This document shows, in pieces, positions 9,127 through 17,720 of a DNA stretch of 64,000 bases; position 1 is the stretch's first letter, and each line of letters starts with the position of its first letter. This stretch comes from Cupriavidus sp. U2 (GTDB lineage: Bacteria; Pseudomonadota; Gammaproteobacteria; Burkholderiales; Burkholderiaceae): assembly GCF_009663685.2 (NCBI RefSeq), contig NZ_RCOG02000027.1, positions 488,348 to 552,347 on the forward strand, given 5' to 3'. The notes under the pieces are model-generated. The model saw only the letters and a list, made by a program, of their open reading frames with translations. It searched no databases and had not been told where the DNA came from. The position numbers and the translations under genes were made by a program.

Positions 9127-9866
9127 GAGGTCTCCTTCATCGGCAGCACCATGACTTCCGGGATCACGGTTTCTTCGGGCTGCGTCAGCACGAAGCGGAC
9201 GGCGCGCGCCACGTTTGCGGGGTCCTGCAGGTTCGAGGTGTCGATATCGGGAAACCTGTCGAGCAGGAAGGGGGTGCGCATGCCGCCTGCCACCACGGCC
9301 GATACCTTGACGCGATGCGCGCGCAGTTCGGCGTGCAGCGCATGCGACAGGCCCAGCAGGCCCCACTTTGTCGCGTGGTACGCCGACGCGTTCGGCCAGG
9401 CCCGCTTGGACGCCGTGGAGGCGATGTTGACGATATGCCCGCCGCCCTGGGCCTTCATCAGCGGCACGGCGGCATGCGTCAGCAGATACGGACCATACAG
9501 GTTGACCATCAGCACGCGCCGCCACTGCTCGGTATCCACTTCTTCGACGGGCAGCGTGATGTCGATGGCCGCGTTGTTGATCAGCCCGTCAAGCCGCCCC
9601 CCGCCATCCGCAATGTCGGCGAACAGCCGCTGTACGGCGGCCGGATCGGAGACATCGGCGCAACACACCGTGGCGTGGGCGCCCGCCTCGCGCAATGATG
9701 CCGCGCACCGTTCGCCAAGCGCCTCGTTGACATCGGCAACGATCACATGCGCGCCGGCTTGTGCGAGCATGCGGCAAATCTCGGCGCCCAGACCGCCCCC
9801 TCCGCCAGTCACCAGATACCGTTTGCCTTCCAGCAACGGATGCCTGTCTTGCTCGAAGTCCCGCAT
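9117..9866 (-). CDS. SDR-family NAD(P)-dependent oxidoreductase
   Basis: This 249-residue classical short-chain dehydrogenase has the nucleotide-binding TGGGGGLGAEI near residues 20-30, the structural NNAA motif, and the catalytic Ser (NIAS) with YHATK (Tyr and Lys four apart). It overlaps the HAD gene by 10 bases and is the first gene of the minus-strand glycan operon. It probably oxidises or reduces a sugar or nucleotide-sugar hydroxyl. It lacks the extended C-terminal domain of sugar epimerases, so an epimerase/dehydratase call is not supported. Confidence 0.85.
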   Translation of the reverse strand: MRDFEQDRHPLLEGKRYLVTGGGGGLGAEICRMLAQAGAHVIVADVNEALGERCAASLREAGAHATVCCADVSDPAAVQRLFADIADGGGRLDGLINNAAIDITLPVEEVDTEQWRRVLMVNLYGPYLLTHAAVPLMKAQGGGHIVNIASTASKRAWPNASAYHATKWGLLGLSHALHAELRAHRVKVSAVVAGGMRTPFLLDRFPDIDTSNLQDPANVARAVRFVLTQPEETVIPEVMVLPMKETSWP

Positions 9867-9941
9867 GTTGTCCTCCCCCTCGCGTCGTCAATGAATGGAG
9901 CCCTCCAGCGAATTGCATGCCATGCCCGTCGTTGCCGGGTA

Positions 9942-10430
9942 TCAGCCCTGCATGTTGCCGTGCAGCCGTTCTCGCACCACGGCACGCAGCAGGCTGGCAA
10001 TACAGCGCGAAAATGCCTCGTCATACCATCCGTTTGCACCGCTTGCGGCCACGACGATGCCGTCCAGCGCGATGGCGCCGGCCAGCACCGTATCGCCCGT
10101 GCAAAGCAGGTGTGGCGCGCGATCCATCAGCTGGCCGCTGTCGATGGCCGTGCGCCACGTGATGCGCGCCTTCTCGCGGGCGTAATACGCATAGTCGGCA
10201 TCCCAGCGGTCGCGCGACGGCAGCGAGTGCTCGTACAGGATCGCCTGCTCGAACGCGCAGGCACCGTAGGGCTTGCCCGGATCCATGATGACGATGTGCA
10301 GGCAGTGGCTCTCGCCGACGCCCTTGTCGTCGAGACTGGCCTCGAGCATGGGCAACGCGAGCGCGATGGCGCGGCGCGCGGCCTCTGTATCGGCCAGCGG
10401 CAGGCGGCCGGCTTCGGTATGGGCTGACAT
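9942..10430 (-). CDS. possible GlcG/HbpS-like small protein
   Basis: This 162-residue soluble protein has no signal peptide. The middle (AREKARITWRTAIDSGQ) and the C-terminal part (AGAIALDGIVVAASGANG followed by a helix) resemble the order of elements in GlcG/HbpS proteins, some of which bind haem or cobalamin. The match is by eye and weak. It is separated from the SDR gene by 75 bases and reads in the same direction, so it may be the first gene of the glycan operon or an independent unit. A 26-bp palindrome lies about 210 bases upstream of its start. Function is not assigned. Confidence 0.55.
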   Translation of the reverse strand: MSAHTEAGRLPLADTEAARRAIALALPMLEASLDDKGVGESHCLHIVIMDPGKPYGACAFEQAILYEHSLPSRDRWDADYAYYAREKARITWRTAIDSGQLMDRAPHLLCTGDTVLAGAIALDGIVVAASGANGWYDEAFSRCIASLLRAVVRERLHGNMQG

Positions 10431-10638
10431 GGGGTTTCCCGACAGGTATGGGTGCGTCTGCCATGCAAGCTTTGCGCCGAGCCGTGCCCCCGCCGCCGCC
10501 GCAGCCATGTCCGTGGCAATCGCCTTCCGTACACCGGCTGCGGACCAACGCTTCTACACGGCGGCAGTAGAAACGGCTCTCGCGAACTGCAAATGCGGCG
10601 CGCCCGCCCCCCGGCTTGCCGGGCGGCACGGCGTGACG

Positions 10639-10664
10639 CGGAGAACCGTTATAACGGTTCTCCG
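10639..10664. promoter_or_regulatory. 26-bp perfect palindrome, candidate operator
   Basis: The half site CGGAGAACCGTTA is followed directly by its exact reverse complement, with the symmetry axis between 10651 and 10652. It lies in the 317-base region between two divergent genes (starts at 10430 and 10748). It is 84 bases before the plus-strand GT4 start. There is no T-run, so it is unlikely to be a terminator. A dimeric repressor or activator site controlling one or both glycan units is the simplest reading. The regulator is unknown. The rest of the 317-base region shows nothing else recognisable. Confidence 0.6.
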
Positions 10665-10747
10665 TACGGGCGACGTCTCCTTTCCACCAATTGGCATGCA
10701 AGCTGCAGACGGCCGGTCTGAACAACGACCACAACGCGGAGTCCGCC

Positions 10748-12007
10748 ATGCGAAGAATTGCCCTCATCAGCGAACATGCCTCGCCGCTTGCCAGCATCGG
10801 CAGCGTCGACAGCGGTGGACAGAACGTCTATGTGGCTCACCTGGCCCGGCAGCTCGGCAAGAGCGGCTATCCGGTGGACGTCTTTACGCGGCGTGACAAG
10901 GCGCTGCTGCCGGACGTCGTGGCCTTCGCGCCGAACGTACGGGTGATCCATGTGCCGGCGGGGCCCGCCGTCCAGGTGCCTAAGGAATCGCTGCTGCCAC
11001 ATATGCCGGCGTTTGGCGACTACATGGTGGAGTTCATGCGCCATGACGCCATCGGCTACGACATCCTGCACGCCAACTTCTTCATGTCGGGCGTGGCGGC
11101 GCTACGCGCCCGGCAGGCGCTGGGCATCCCGCTGGTCATGACGTTCCACGCGCTGGGCAAGGTACGGCGGCTGCACCAGGGCAGCGCGGACGGCTTTCCT
11201 GACGCGCGCTTCGATATCGAGGACACGCTGGCACGCGAGTCCGATTGCGTGATCGCCGAATGCCCGCAGGATGCCGAAGACCTCGTTACCCTGTGCGGGG
11301 CGCAGCGGTCACGCATCGAAACAGTACCGTGCGGCTTCGACGACGAGGAGTTCGCGCCGGTGGAACGCGCGCAGGCCCGCGCCGCGCTGGGGTGGGACGG
11401 CAGCGAGTTCACGGTGTTGCAGCTGGGCCGCCTGGTGCCGCGCAAGGGCATCGACAACGTGATTCGGGCCATCGGGTATCTGCGCCACACGCTGGGCATA
11501 CGTGCCCGGCTGTACGTGGTCGGCGGCAACGCGGAATCGCCGAGTGTCGCGGCCACACCCGAGATCGGACACCTGCAACAGGTGGCCGACGCGGCCGGCG
11601 TGGCCGACAGCGTCACCTTCGTCGGCCGGCGGGGCCGGGAACAGTTGCGCCAGTTCTATGGCGCATCGGACGTCTTCGTCACCACGCCGTGGTACGAGCC
11701 ATTCGGCATCACGCCGGTGGAAGCCATGGCCTGCGGGGTGCCGGTGGTGGGCGCCAACGTCGGCGGTATCCGCTCGACGGTGCTCGACGGCGAAACGGGC
11801 TTTCTGGTGCCGCCCAATGCACCGGAACCGCTTGCCGAGCGGCTTGCGCAGCTTTGCGCCGACCCGGCCCTGATGCAACGCATGGGCGAGGCCGGCCGGC
11901 AGCGGGCCCAGGCGCTGTTCACGTGGGCGGGCGTGGCGCGGCAGATGGAACAGGTCTACGCCCGGCTGGCGCATGGCGCCGCTGGCGCCGGCCGCGTGGC
12001 GGCATAG
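10748..12007 (+). CDS. glycosyltransferase family 4
   Basis: This 419-residue GT-B enzyme has the N-terminal GSVDSGGQNVYVAHLA motif shared with sucrose-phosphate synthase-like and MshA-like transferases. The C-terminal donor site is PFGITPVEAMACGVPVV (E-x7-E type). The start at 10748 has GGAG six bases upstream, which favours it over the earlier ATG at 10691. It heads a plus-strand group with a nucleotide-sugar epimerase/decarboxylase, a deacetylase and a GT2. The donor may be the UDP-sugar made by the next gene; that is inference. Confidence 0.87.
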   Translation: MRRIALISEHASPLASIGSVDSGGQNVYVAHLARQLGKSGYPVDVFTRRDKALLPDVVAFAPNVRVIHVPAGPAVQVPKESLLPHMPAFGDYMVEFMRHDAIGYDILHANFFMSGVAALRARQALGIPLVMTFHALGKVRRLHQGSADGFPDARFDIEDTLARESDCVIAECPQDAEDLVTLCGAQRSRIETVPCGFDDEEFAPVERAQARAALGWDGSEFTVLQLGRLVPRKGIDNVIRAIGYLRHTLGIRARLYVVGGNAESPSVAATPEIGHLQQVADAAGVADSVTFVGRRGREQLRQFYGASDVFVTTPWYEPFGITPVEAMACGVPVVGANVGGIRSTVLDGETGFLVPPNAPEPLAERLAQLCADPALMQRMGEAGRQRAQALFTWAGVARQMEQVYARLAHGAAGAGRVAA

Positions 12008-12017
12008 GGGACACACC

Positions 12018-13067
12018 ATGAAGGATCCTCATCAGAAGCGCATCCTGGTAACGGGCGGCGCCGGCTTCCTCGGCTCGCACCTGTGCGACCGCCTGGTCGA
12101 AGCGGGCCATGATGTACTTTGCGTCGATAACTTCTACACGGGCGGCAAGGAAAATATCGCTCACCTGCTGCCACGGCCCAATTTCGAATTGCTGCGTCAC
12201 GACGTGACGTTCCCGCTCTACGTGGAGGTCGACGAGATCTACAACCTGGCCTGCCCGGCGTCGCCCGTGCATTACCAGAGCGATCCGGTGCAGACGACCA
12301 AGACCAGCGTGCATGGCGCCATCAACCTGCTGGGCCTGGCCAAGCGTGTCAAGGCGCGCATCCTGCAGGCTTCCACCAGCGAAGTCTACGGCGACCCCGA
12401 CCACCATCCGCAACAGGAAAGCTACTGGGGGCACGTGAATCCAGTCGGAAGGCGGGCGTGCTACGACGAAGGCAAGCGGTGCGCGGAAACGCTGTTCATG
12501 GACTACCACCGCCAGCACGGCGTGGACGTGCGGATCGCCCGGATTTTCAATACCTACGGGCCTCGCATGCATCCGGCCGACGGCCGCGTGGTGTCCAATT
12601 TCATCTCCCAGGCGCTGGCCGGCGAGCCGCTTACGCTCTATGGCGACGGGTCGCAGACGCGTTCGTTCTGCTACGTGGACGATCTGGTCGAAGGGCTGAT
12701 CCGCCTGATGGCATCGGATGCGGCCGGCACGCCGGTCAATCTGGGCAACCCGTGCGAAACCACGATGCGCGACATCGCCACCGAGATCCTCCACGCCACC
12801 GGCTCGGCCTCGACGCTCGAGCATCGGCCGCTGCCGGAGGACGATCCGCGCCAGCGGTGCCCCGACATCACGCTGGCCCGCACGCTGCTGCAGTGGCAGC
12901 CGGCCGTGCCGCTGGCACAGGGATTGCGATTGACCGTGGCTGCGTTCGTATCCCGCCGGGCGGCGCAGCAACGCGCGCGCGCCTGCGCGACACTGTGGCA
13001 GCCGCCCGTGGGCGAGGCACGCGACGAGGCGCCCGCGCCCGACTGGCACCCGACCGACTTCCGCTGA
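12018..13067 (+). CDS. UDP-glucuronate decarboxylase-like NAD-dependent SDR
   Basis: This 349-residue extended SDR has GGAGFLGSHLCDRL as NAD-binding motif, the STSEVYGDP active-site serine region and CYDEGKR with the catalytic Tyr and Lys. The text YNLACPASPVHYQ and the TYGPRM stretch are typical of UDP-glucuronic acid decarboxylase, which makes UDP-xylose through UDP-4-keto-pentose. About 40 C-terminal residues beyond the usual domain are Ala/Arg-rich. The start follows the GT4 stop by ten bases. The product is probably a donor for this cluster. Confidence 0.85.
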   Translation: MKDPHQKRILVTGGAGFLGSHLCDRLVEAGHDVLCVDNFYTGGKENIAHLLPRPNFELLRHDVTFPLYVEVDEIYNLACPASPVHYQSDPVQTTKTSVHGAINLLGLAKRVKARILQASTSEVYGDPDHHPQQESYWGHVNPVGRRACYDEGKRCAETLFMDYHRQHGVDVRIARIFNTYGPRMHPADGRVVSNFISQALAGEPLTLYGDGSQTRSFCYVDDLVEGLIRLMASDAAGTPVNLGNPCETTMRDIATEILHATGSASTLEHRPLPEDDPRQRCPDITLARTLLQWQPAVPLAQGLRLTVAAFVSRRAAQQRARACATLWQPPVGEARDEAPAPDWHPTDFR

Positions 13068-13091
13068 CTCCGCTGACTTCCGCAGATATCG

Positions 13092-13832
13092 ATGCCTTTT
13101 CTTGAGATTCCCAAGCCGCTGACCGTCATCTCTCCCCACCTGGACGACGCCGTCTTCAGTTGCGGCGCGCTGCTTGCCGCCGCGCAGGATGCCGTGGTCG
13201 TCACCGTGCTCGCCGGTGTGCCCGACGCCCGCACCGAGGTGCCGGACTGGGATCGGGCCGCAGGCTTCGGCAGCGTGACGCAGGCCGTTTCGCAACGGCG
13301 CCGCGAGGACGCACGCGGCCTGAACATGCTCGGCGCGCGACCCGAGTGGCTCGGCTTTCTCGATGGGCAATACGGCCGGCAGTACAGCGCGGAAGACATC
13401 ATGGCCGGGTTGGCCGCTTCGCCGTCGATACAGCGCGGTGGCACCGTGATTGCGCCAATGGGGCTGTTCCATAGCGATCACATCCTGGTCAGCCGCGCCT
13501 GCATGCTGCTGCGTGCCACGGTATCGAGCATGCAGACCGCCGATACGGCGGAAGGCGGCACGCCAACGCCGCCGGTGCAATGGCTGTTCTATGAAGACGC
13601 GATCTACCGGCGGCTGCCCGGCATGGTGCAATGCCGCCTGATGGGCTGGTGGCAGGCCGGGCTGATCGCCGCGCCGGTGCATTTTCCCCTCACACCCTGG
13701 CAAAACATGAAGATGGCAGCCGTGGAGGCCTACGAGAGTCAGCTGCCGCTGTTCAACGCGGGCCAGCTCGCGGACCTTGGCGCGCCGGAGCGGTACTGGG
13801 CGCTCGACATCGTGCCGGCAGAAGGCACGTAA
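13092..13832 (+). CDS. PIG-L family deacetylase
   Basis: This 246-residue protein has the PIG-L zinc motif SPHLDDAVFSCG near residues 14-25 and a second metal region with HSDH around residue 130. The family hydrolyses N-acetyl groups on GlcNAc-containing substrates such as GlcNAc-PI, GlcNAc-inositol or lincosamide-type antibiotics. With the NodS-like methyltransferase (1287) and NodU-like carbamoyltransferase (5530) it completes a deacetylate/N-methylate/carbamoylate set. The gene follows the decarboxylase by 24 bases. The true substrate is not known. Confidence 0.85.
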   Translation: MPFLEIPKPLTVISPHLDDAVFSCGALLAAAQDAVVVTVLAGVPDARTEVPDWDRAAGFGSVTQAVSQRRREDARGLNMLGARPEWLGFLDGQYGRQYSAEDIMAGLAASPSIQRGGTVIAPMGLFHSDHILVSRACMLLRATVSSMQTADTAEGGTPTPPVQWLFYEDAIYRRLPGMVQCRLMGWWQAGLIAAPVHFPLTPWQNMKMAAVEAYESQLPLFNAGQLADLGAPERYWALDIVPAEGT

Positions 13833-13874
13833 TCCGGCGCACGAGCCGGCACACTGACGGTCGCGCAAACGACA

Positions 13875-14759
13875 ATGGATGCTATCCCCTGGCACGCCGG
13901 CATCAGCGTGGTCGTGCTGACCTACAACCGCCGCGACACCCTGTGCTGGACGCTGCGCCATCTGCAGGGCTTGCCCGAACGGCCCCGTATCGCAGTGGTG
14001 GACAATGGGTCCACCGACGGCACCGCGGCCATGGTGCGCGATGTCTTTCCGCAGGTCGTCTGCCTGCGTAGCGACACCAACCTGGGCGCGGCGGGCCGGA
14101 ATCTTGGGGCGCAATGGGCGGCCCAGGTGGCCGGCACCCCGTACGTGGCGTTCTGCGATGACGACTGCTGGTGGCAGCCCGGATCGCTCGCCCGGGCCTG
14201 CGCACTGCTCGACGCGTATCCCGCCGTGGCCTCGTTGACTGCGCGCATCCTGGTAGGTGCTTCCGGCAAGGAAGACCCCACCAGCACGCTGATGTCGCGC
14301 AGCCCCCTGCCCTCGGCGGACCTGCCGGGTCGCGCCATTCTGGGCTTCATGGCTGGCGCGACGGCATTCCGCGCGGAGGCCTTCCTGGCCGCCGGCGGTT
14401 ACGACGAACGGTTTTTCATCGGTGGAGAAGAAACCGTGCTCGCCTGGAAGCTCGCCGCGCACGGCTGGCGGATGGTCTACGCCCCCGAACTGGTGGTTCA
14501 TCATCATCCCAGCCCGTTGCGCGACAGCCGCGCCCGCCGCGCGCTGCTGGCACGCAACGCCGTGTGGGCGGCGTGGCTGCACCTGCCAGCCACCATGGCG
14601 ATTGGCGATACCGTGCGCGCCATGCCGTCCCTCGCCATGCATCTTGGCGTGGCGGGGTGGCGCGAACTGGCGCACGGGATGCAGTGGGTGCTGCGTGAGC
14701 GGGCCGTGGTGGGCGACCATGTGGTGGCGGCGCTGCGGCTCACGCGCCGGCAACGCTGA
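13875..14759 (+). CDS. glycosyltransferase family 2
   Basis: This 294-residue family 2 transferase opens with ISVVVLTYNRRDTLCWTL. It has VVDNGSTDGT as the nucleotide-binding motif, CDDDCWW as the metal-binding motif, and GGYDERFFIGGEE before the catalytic acid region. No membrane segments are evident. It is the last gene of the plus-strand group; its stop is only 11 bases from the stop of the convergent ABC-receiver fusion gene, with no terminator visible between them. Confidence 0.85.
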   Translation: MDAIPWHAGISVVVLTYNRRDTLCWTLRHLQGLPERPRIAVVDNGSTDGTAAMVRDVFPQVVCLRSDTNLGAAGRNLGAQWAAQVAGTPYVAFCDDDCWWQPGSLARACALLDAYPAVASLTARILVGASGKEDPTSTLMSRSPLPSADLPGRAILGFMAGATAFRAEAFLAAGGYDERFFIGGEETVLAWKLAAHGWRMVYAPELVVHHHPSPLRDSRARRALLARNAVWAAWLHLPATMAIGDTVRAMPSLAMHLGVAGWRELAHGMQWVLRERAVVGDHVVAALRLTRRQR

Positions 14760-14770
14760 CGCCCGTCCAG

Positions 14771-17563
14771 TCAGGACGACTCATTGCGCGAGCCACGCAG
14801 CACGCCGGAAGACCCTGCCGAAAGCGGGTCGCCCGATGGGGCCGACGGTCCGGCCGCGGCATGCCGGTAGTGGGCCGATATCGCCGCGATCAGCTCCGCC
14901 ATCTGCACTGGCTTCGACAGATGCAGCTGGAAGCCCGCCATCATCGCGCGGATGCGGTCCTGCGGCTGCGCGTGACCGGACAGCGCAATGGCGGTGACGC
15001 GGCGCACCAGCGACACTTCGCGCTCGGATTCCAGCCGCCGCACGTCGCGCAGTACGGTGTAGCCATCCTCTTCGTCCAGCGCGATATCGCAGAGCAGCAC
15101 CTGGGGCCACTGGGCCGGCGCAGTTTCCGACAGGTGCTGCAACAGGTCGCGCCCGTGCGCGAATGCCAGCGCCTCGGCACCCAGGTCTTCAAGCGCATCG
15201 ACCAGCACGTCGCGCGTGGGCGCATCGTCGTCCAGCACCAGCACGCAGCAGCCGCGCAGCGTCTGCGGACCGAGCGCAAGCGGCGGCGCGTCTGTCAGCG
15301 ACAACTGGGGCGTCGCCAGCGGCTCGCCCAACGGGCGCATCGGCATGCGCAGCTGCCACATCTGCTGGGCCGTATCGGCCTTAAACGTGATGCCCGCCTC
15401 GGCCAGCTCCGCCTGCAGCCGCTGGATCTCGGCGGCCGACACCGGATGCCCCTGCGCCGACGCCGTGGCCGACAGGGTCAGCGCCGCGTCGCCGTTGCTG
15501 CGCTCCAGGCGCAGCTCGATGCGGCCACCCGCTTCCACCGCCTCGACGATGCGCTCGCAAAGCTCCCATATCACCTTCTGCAGCAACCCCGGATCGCCGG
15601 TCACGCGCAGCTCGGCCTCGCCCACGACCGTGAACAGGTGGATATGGCGGGACGCGATGCGCTCGCGCAGGCCGTCCACCACGCCGGCGACAATCGTTTC
15701 GAGCCGGATGGGCTGCAGCGCCAGCCGCTCTTCGGTGCGCTCCAGTTCGCGCTGCTGCTGCTGCAGCCGCCACATCTGCGCGTAGACGCCGCCGCGCGCC
15801 AGCAGCGCCTGGTGCGTGCCGGCTTCCACTACCCGGCCATGTTCCATGACCAGGATATGGTCCGCATCGGTAATGGTCGACAGCCGGTGCGCGATGATGA
15901 ATGCGGTACGGCCCTTTGCCACACGCGTCAGTTCCAGCTGGATGGCGCGCTCGGTACGGGTGTCGAGCGCCGACGTGGCTTCGTCGAACACCACGATCGG
16001 CGGCCGCTTGAGCATGGCGCGCGCGATGGCCACGCGCTGGCGCTCGCCGCCGGACAGGCGCACCCCGCGCTCGCCGACCATGGTCTCGTAGCCGTCCGGC
16101 AGGCGATCGACGAACGTATCGAGCTGGGCTGCGCGCGCGGCTTCCACCACATCGGACCGCGACGCACCCTCCAGGCCATAGGCGATGTTGTAGGCGATCG
16201 TGTCGTTAAAGAGAATGGTGTCCTGCGGCACGATACCCACCGCCTCGCGCAGGCTGCGCTGGGTGACCAGCCGCAGGTCCTGCCCGTCGATCAGCACGCG
16301 ACCCGAGTCCGGTTGATAAAGCCGGAACAGCAGGCGCGCCAGTGTCGACTTGCCGGAGCCGCTGCCGCCCACCACCGCCACGGTCTGTCCCGCACCCACG
16401 CGGAAGCTCACGTCCCACAGGGTCTGGCGGCTGGGGTCGTAGCTGAAATTCACGTGCTCGAACGCAATCTCGCCCTGCCCGACCACCAGCGGCCGCGCGC
16501 CGGGCGCATCGTCGTCCTCGCCGGCGCGGCCCTTCGCGTCTAGCAGCGCGAACAGGCGTTCCACATTGGTCATTGCGTCGTTCGACTCGCGAAATATGAA
16601 ACCGAGCGTATTCAGCGGCAACACCACCTGGATGATGTACGCGTTGATCAGCACGAGGTCCCCGACCGTCAGCGTGCCCTGCGCCACGCGCTGCACGCCC
16701 AGCAGCATGACGCTGGCCACCCCGATGGCAATGCACCCGCTCTGCGCGATATGCAGCGCCGACAGCGCGTGCTGGTTTTCCACGCTGGCCTCGACCCAGC
16801 GGTCCAGCAGGCGGCCAAGGCGGCGCGCCTCGAACGATTCGCGGGCGAAGTACTTGACGGTGTCGTAGTTCAGCAGGCTGTCCACCACCTTGCTGTTGGT
16901 CTGCGCCTCCACGGCGTTGACGCGGCGCTGCACCCGCACGCGGCGGCGGGTCAGCAGCGCCGTACAGGCCGAATAGAGCACGAAGACGACCAGAATGATC
17001 GCCGCGAACTGCCCGCCGTAGCCCGCCACCATGATCACCAGCACGGCCGTGATCTCCAGCAGCGTGGGCACGATGGTGAAGACGGCAACACCAAGCAGAA
17101 AGCCGATGGCGGCCGTGCCCTTGTCCATGTCACGAATGATGCCGCCGGTCTCGCGCTGCGAATGGAATCGCGCACCCAGGCCGTGCAGGTGCGAAAACGC
17201 GCGGGCCGTGAAGGTGGCCACGGTGCTCTGCGCCACTTGCGCGAACACCACGTCACGCAGTTCGTTGAACGCGTTGCCGAGCAGCCGCAGGACGGCGTAG
17301 GCCAGCACCAGGAAGACCGGGATCGTGACGATCAGGCGCACCAGCGGCCCCATGCTGGCGGCGCCGGCGGGGTTGGCCAGCGTCTGCGCGGACGCCGCCT
17401 CGTCCACGATCAGCTTCAGGATCAGCGGAACCGATACCGTGGCGGCCTTGGCCAGGAGCAGCAGGACGATGGCCACCACGACACGGACGCGATGGCGCCA
17501 GATGGCCGTCCAGAGTTCGCCGGCAATGCGCCGGCGCGATACTGGCATCGCAGTTTGTGGCAT
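14771..17563 (-). CDS. ABC exporter fused to degenerate kinase module and receiver domain
   Basis: The protein has 930 residues. Residues 1-340 form an Atm1/HlyB-like transmembrane half with NYDTVKYFARESFEA at about 232-246. Residues 360-600 are a complete nucleotide-binding domain: Walker A GGSGSGKST (399-407), LSGGERQR (503-510), Walker B VVFDEA (524-529) and the switch His559. A Gln/Glu-rich helix then leads into residues 620-745, which resemble a HATPase_c domain (GDPGLLQKVIWELCERI) but lack the N-box Asn and any phospho-acceptor His. Residues 772-893 are a receiver with DDD (778-780), phospho-acceptor Asp826, Ser862 and Lys884. This suggests transport gated by phosphorylation. No cognate kinase is adjacent except the hybrid at 18996. 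Export of the locus-encoded saccharide is a guess from position. Confidence 0.85.
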   Translation of the reverse strand: MPQTAMPVSRRRIAGELWTAIWRHRVRVVVAIVLLLLAKAATVSVPLILKLIVDEAASAQTLANPAGAASMGPLVRLIVTIPVFLVLAYAVLRLLGNAFNELRDVVFAQVAQSTVATFTARAFSHLHGLGARFHSQRETGGIIRDMDKGTAAIGFLLGVAVFTIVPTLLEITAVLVIMVAGYGGQFAAIILVVFVLYSACTALLTRRRVRVQRRVNAVEAQTNSKVVDSLLNYDTVKYFARESFEARRLGRLLDRWVEASVENQHALSALHIAQSGCIAIGVASVMLLGVQRVAQGTLTVGDLVLINAYIIQVVLPLNTLGFIFRESNDAMTNVERLFALLDAKGRAGEDDDAPGARPLVVGQGEIAFEHVNFSYDPSRQTLWDVSFRVGAGQTVAVVGGSGSGKSTLARLLFRLYQPDSGRVLIDGQDLRLVTQRSLREAVGIVPQDTILFNDTIAYNIAYGLEGASRSDVVEAARAAQLDTFVDRLPDGYETMVGERGVRLSGGERQRVAIARAMLKRPPIVVFDEATSALDTRTERAIQLELTRVAKGRTAFIIAHRLSTITDADHILVMEHGRVVEAGTHQALLARGGVYAQMWRLQQQQRELERTEERLALQPIRLETIVAGVVDGLRERIASRHIHLFTVVGEAELRVTGDPGLLQKVIWELCERIVEAVEAGGRIELRLERSNGDAALTLSATASAQGHPVSAAEIQRLQAELAEAGITFKADTAQQMWQLRMPMRPLGEPLATPQLSLTDAPPLALGPQTLRGCCVLVLDDDAPTRDVLVDALEDLGAEALAFAHGRDLLQHLSETAPAQWPQVLLCDIALDEEDGYTVLRDVRRLESEREVSLVRRVTAIALSGHAQPQDRIRAMMAGFQLHLSKPVQMAELIAAISAHYRHAAAGPSAPSGDPLSAGSSGVLRGSRNESS

Positions 17564-17720
17564 GCGCTTGGCCTCCGCAACCGAGAAAGTTCGGGAACGG
17601 TATCGCCAGGCGCAAGGAGTATGCCCATCGCCACGTCAGCGTTCGCGCACGGTCAGCGGCGGCGCGCGGGCAAGAATTGCATCGCGCCACGCCGATCGTA
17701 CATGGTGCGGGGGCGCCGCG

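Noticed and set aside
11919..14753. 944-codon open frame antisense to the GT4, decarboxylase, PIG-L and GT2 genes
   Set aside because: It spans four well-supported genes on the other strand and has an Arg/Gly/His-rich composition typical of antisense reading.
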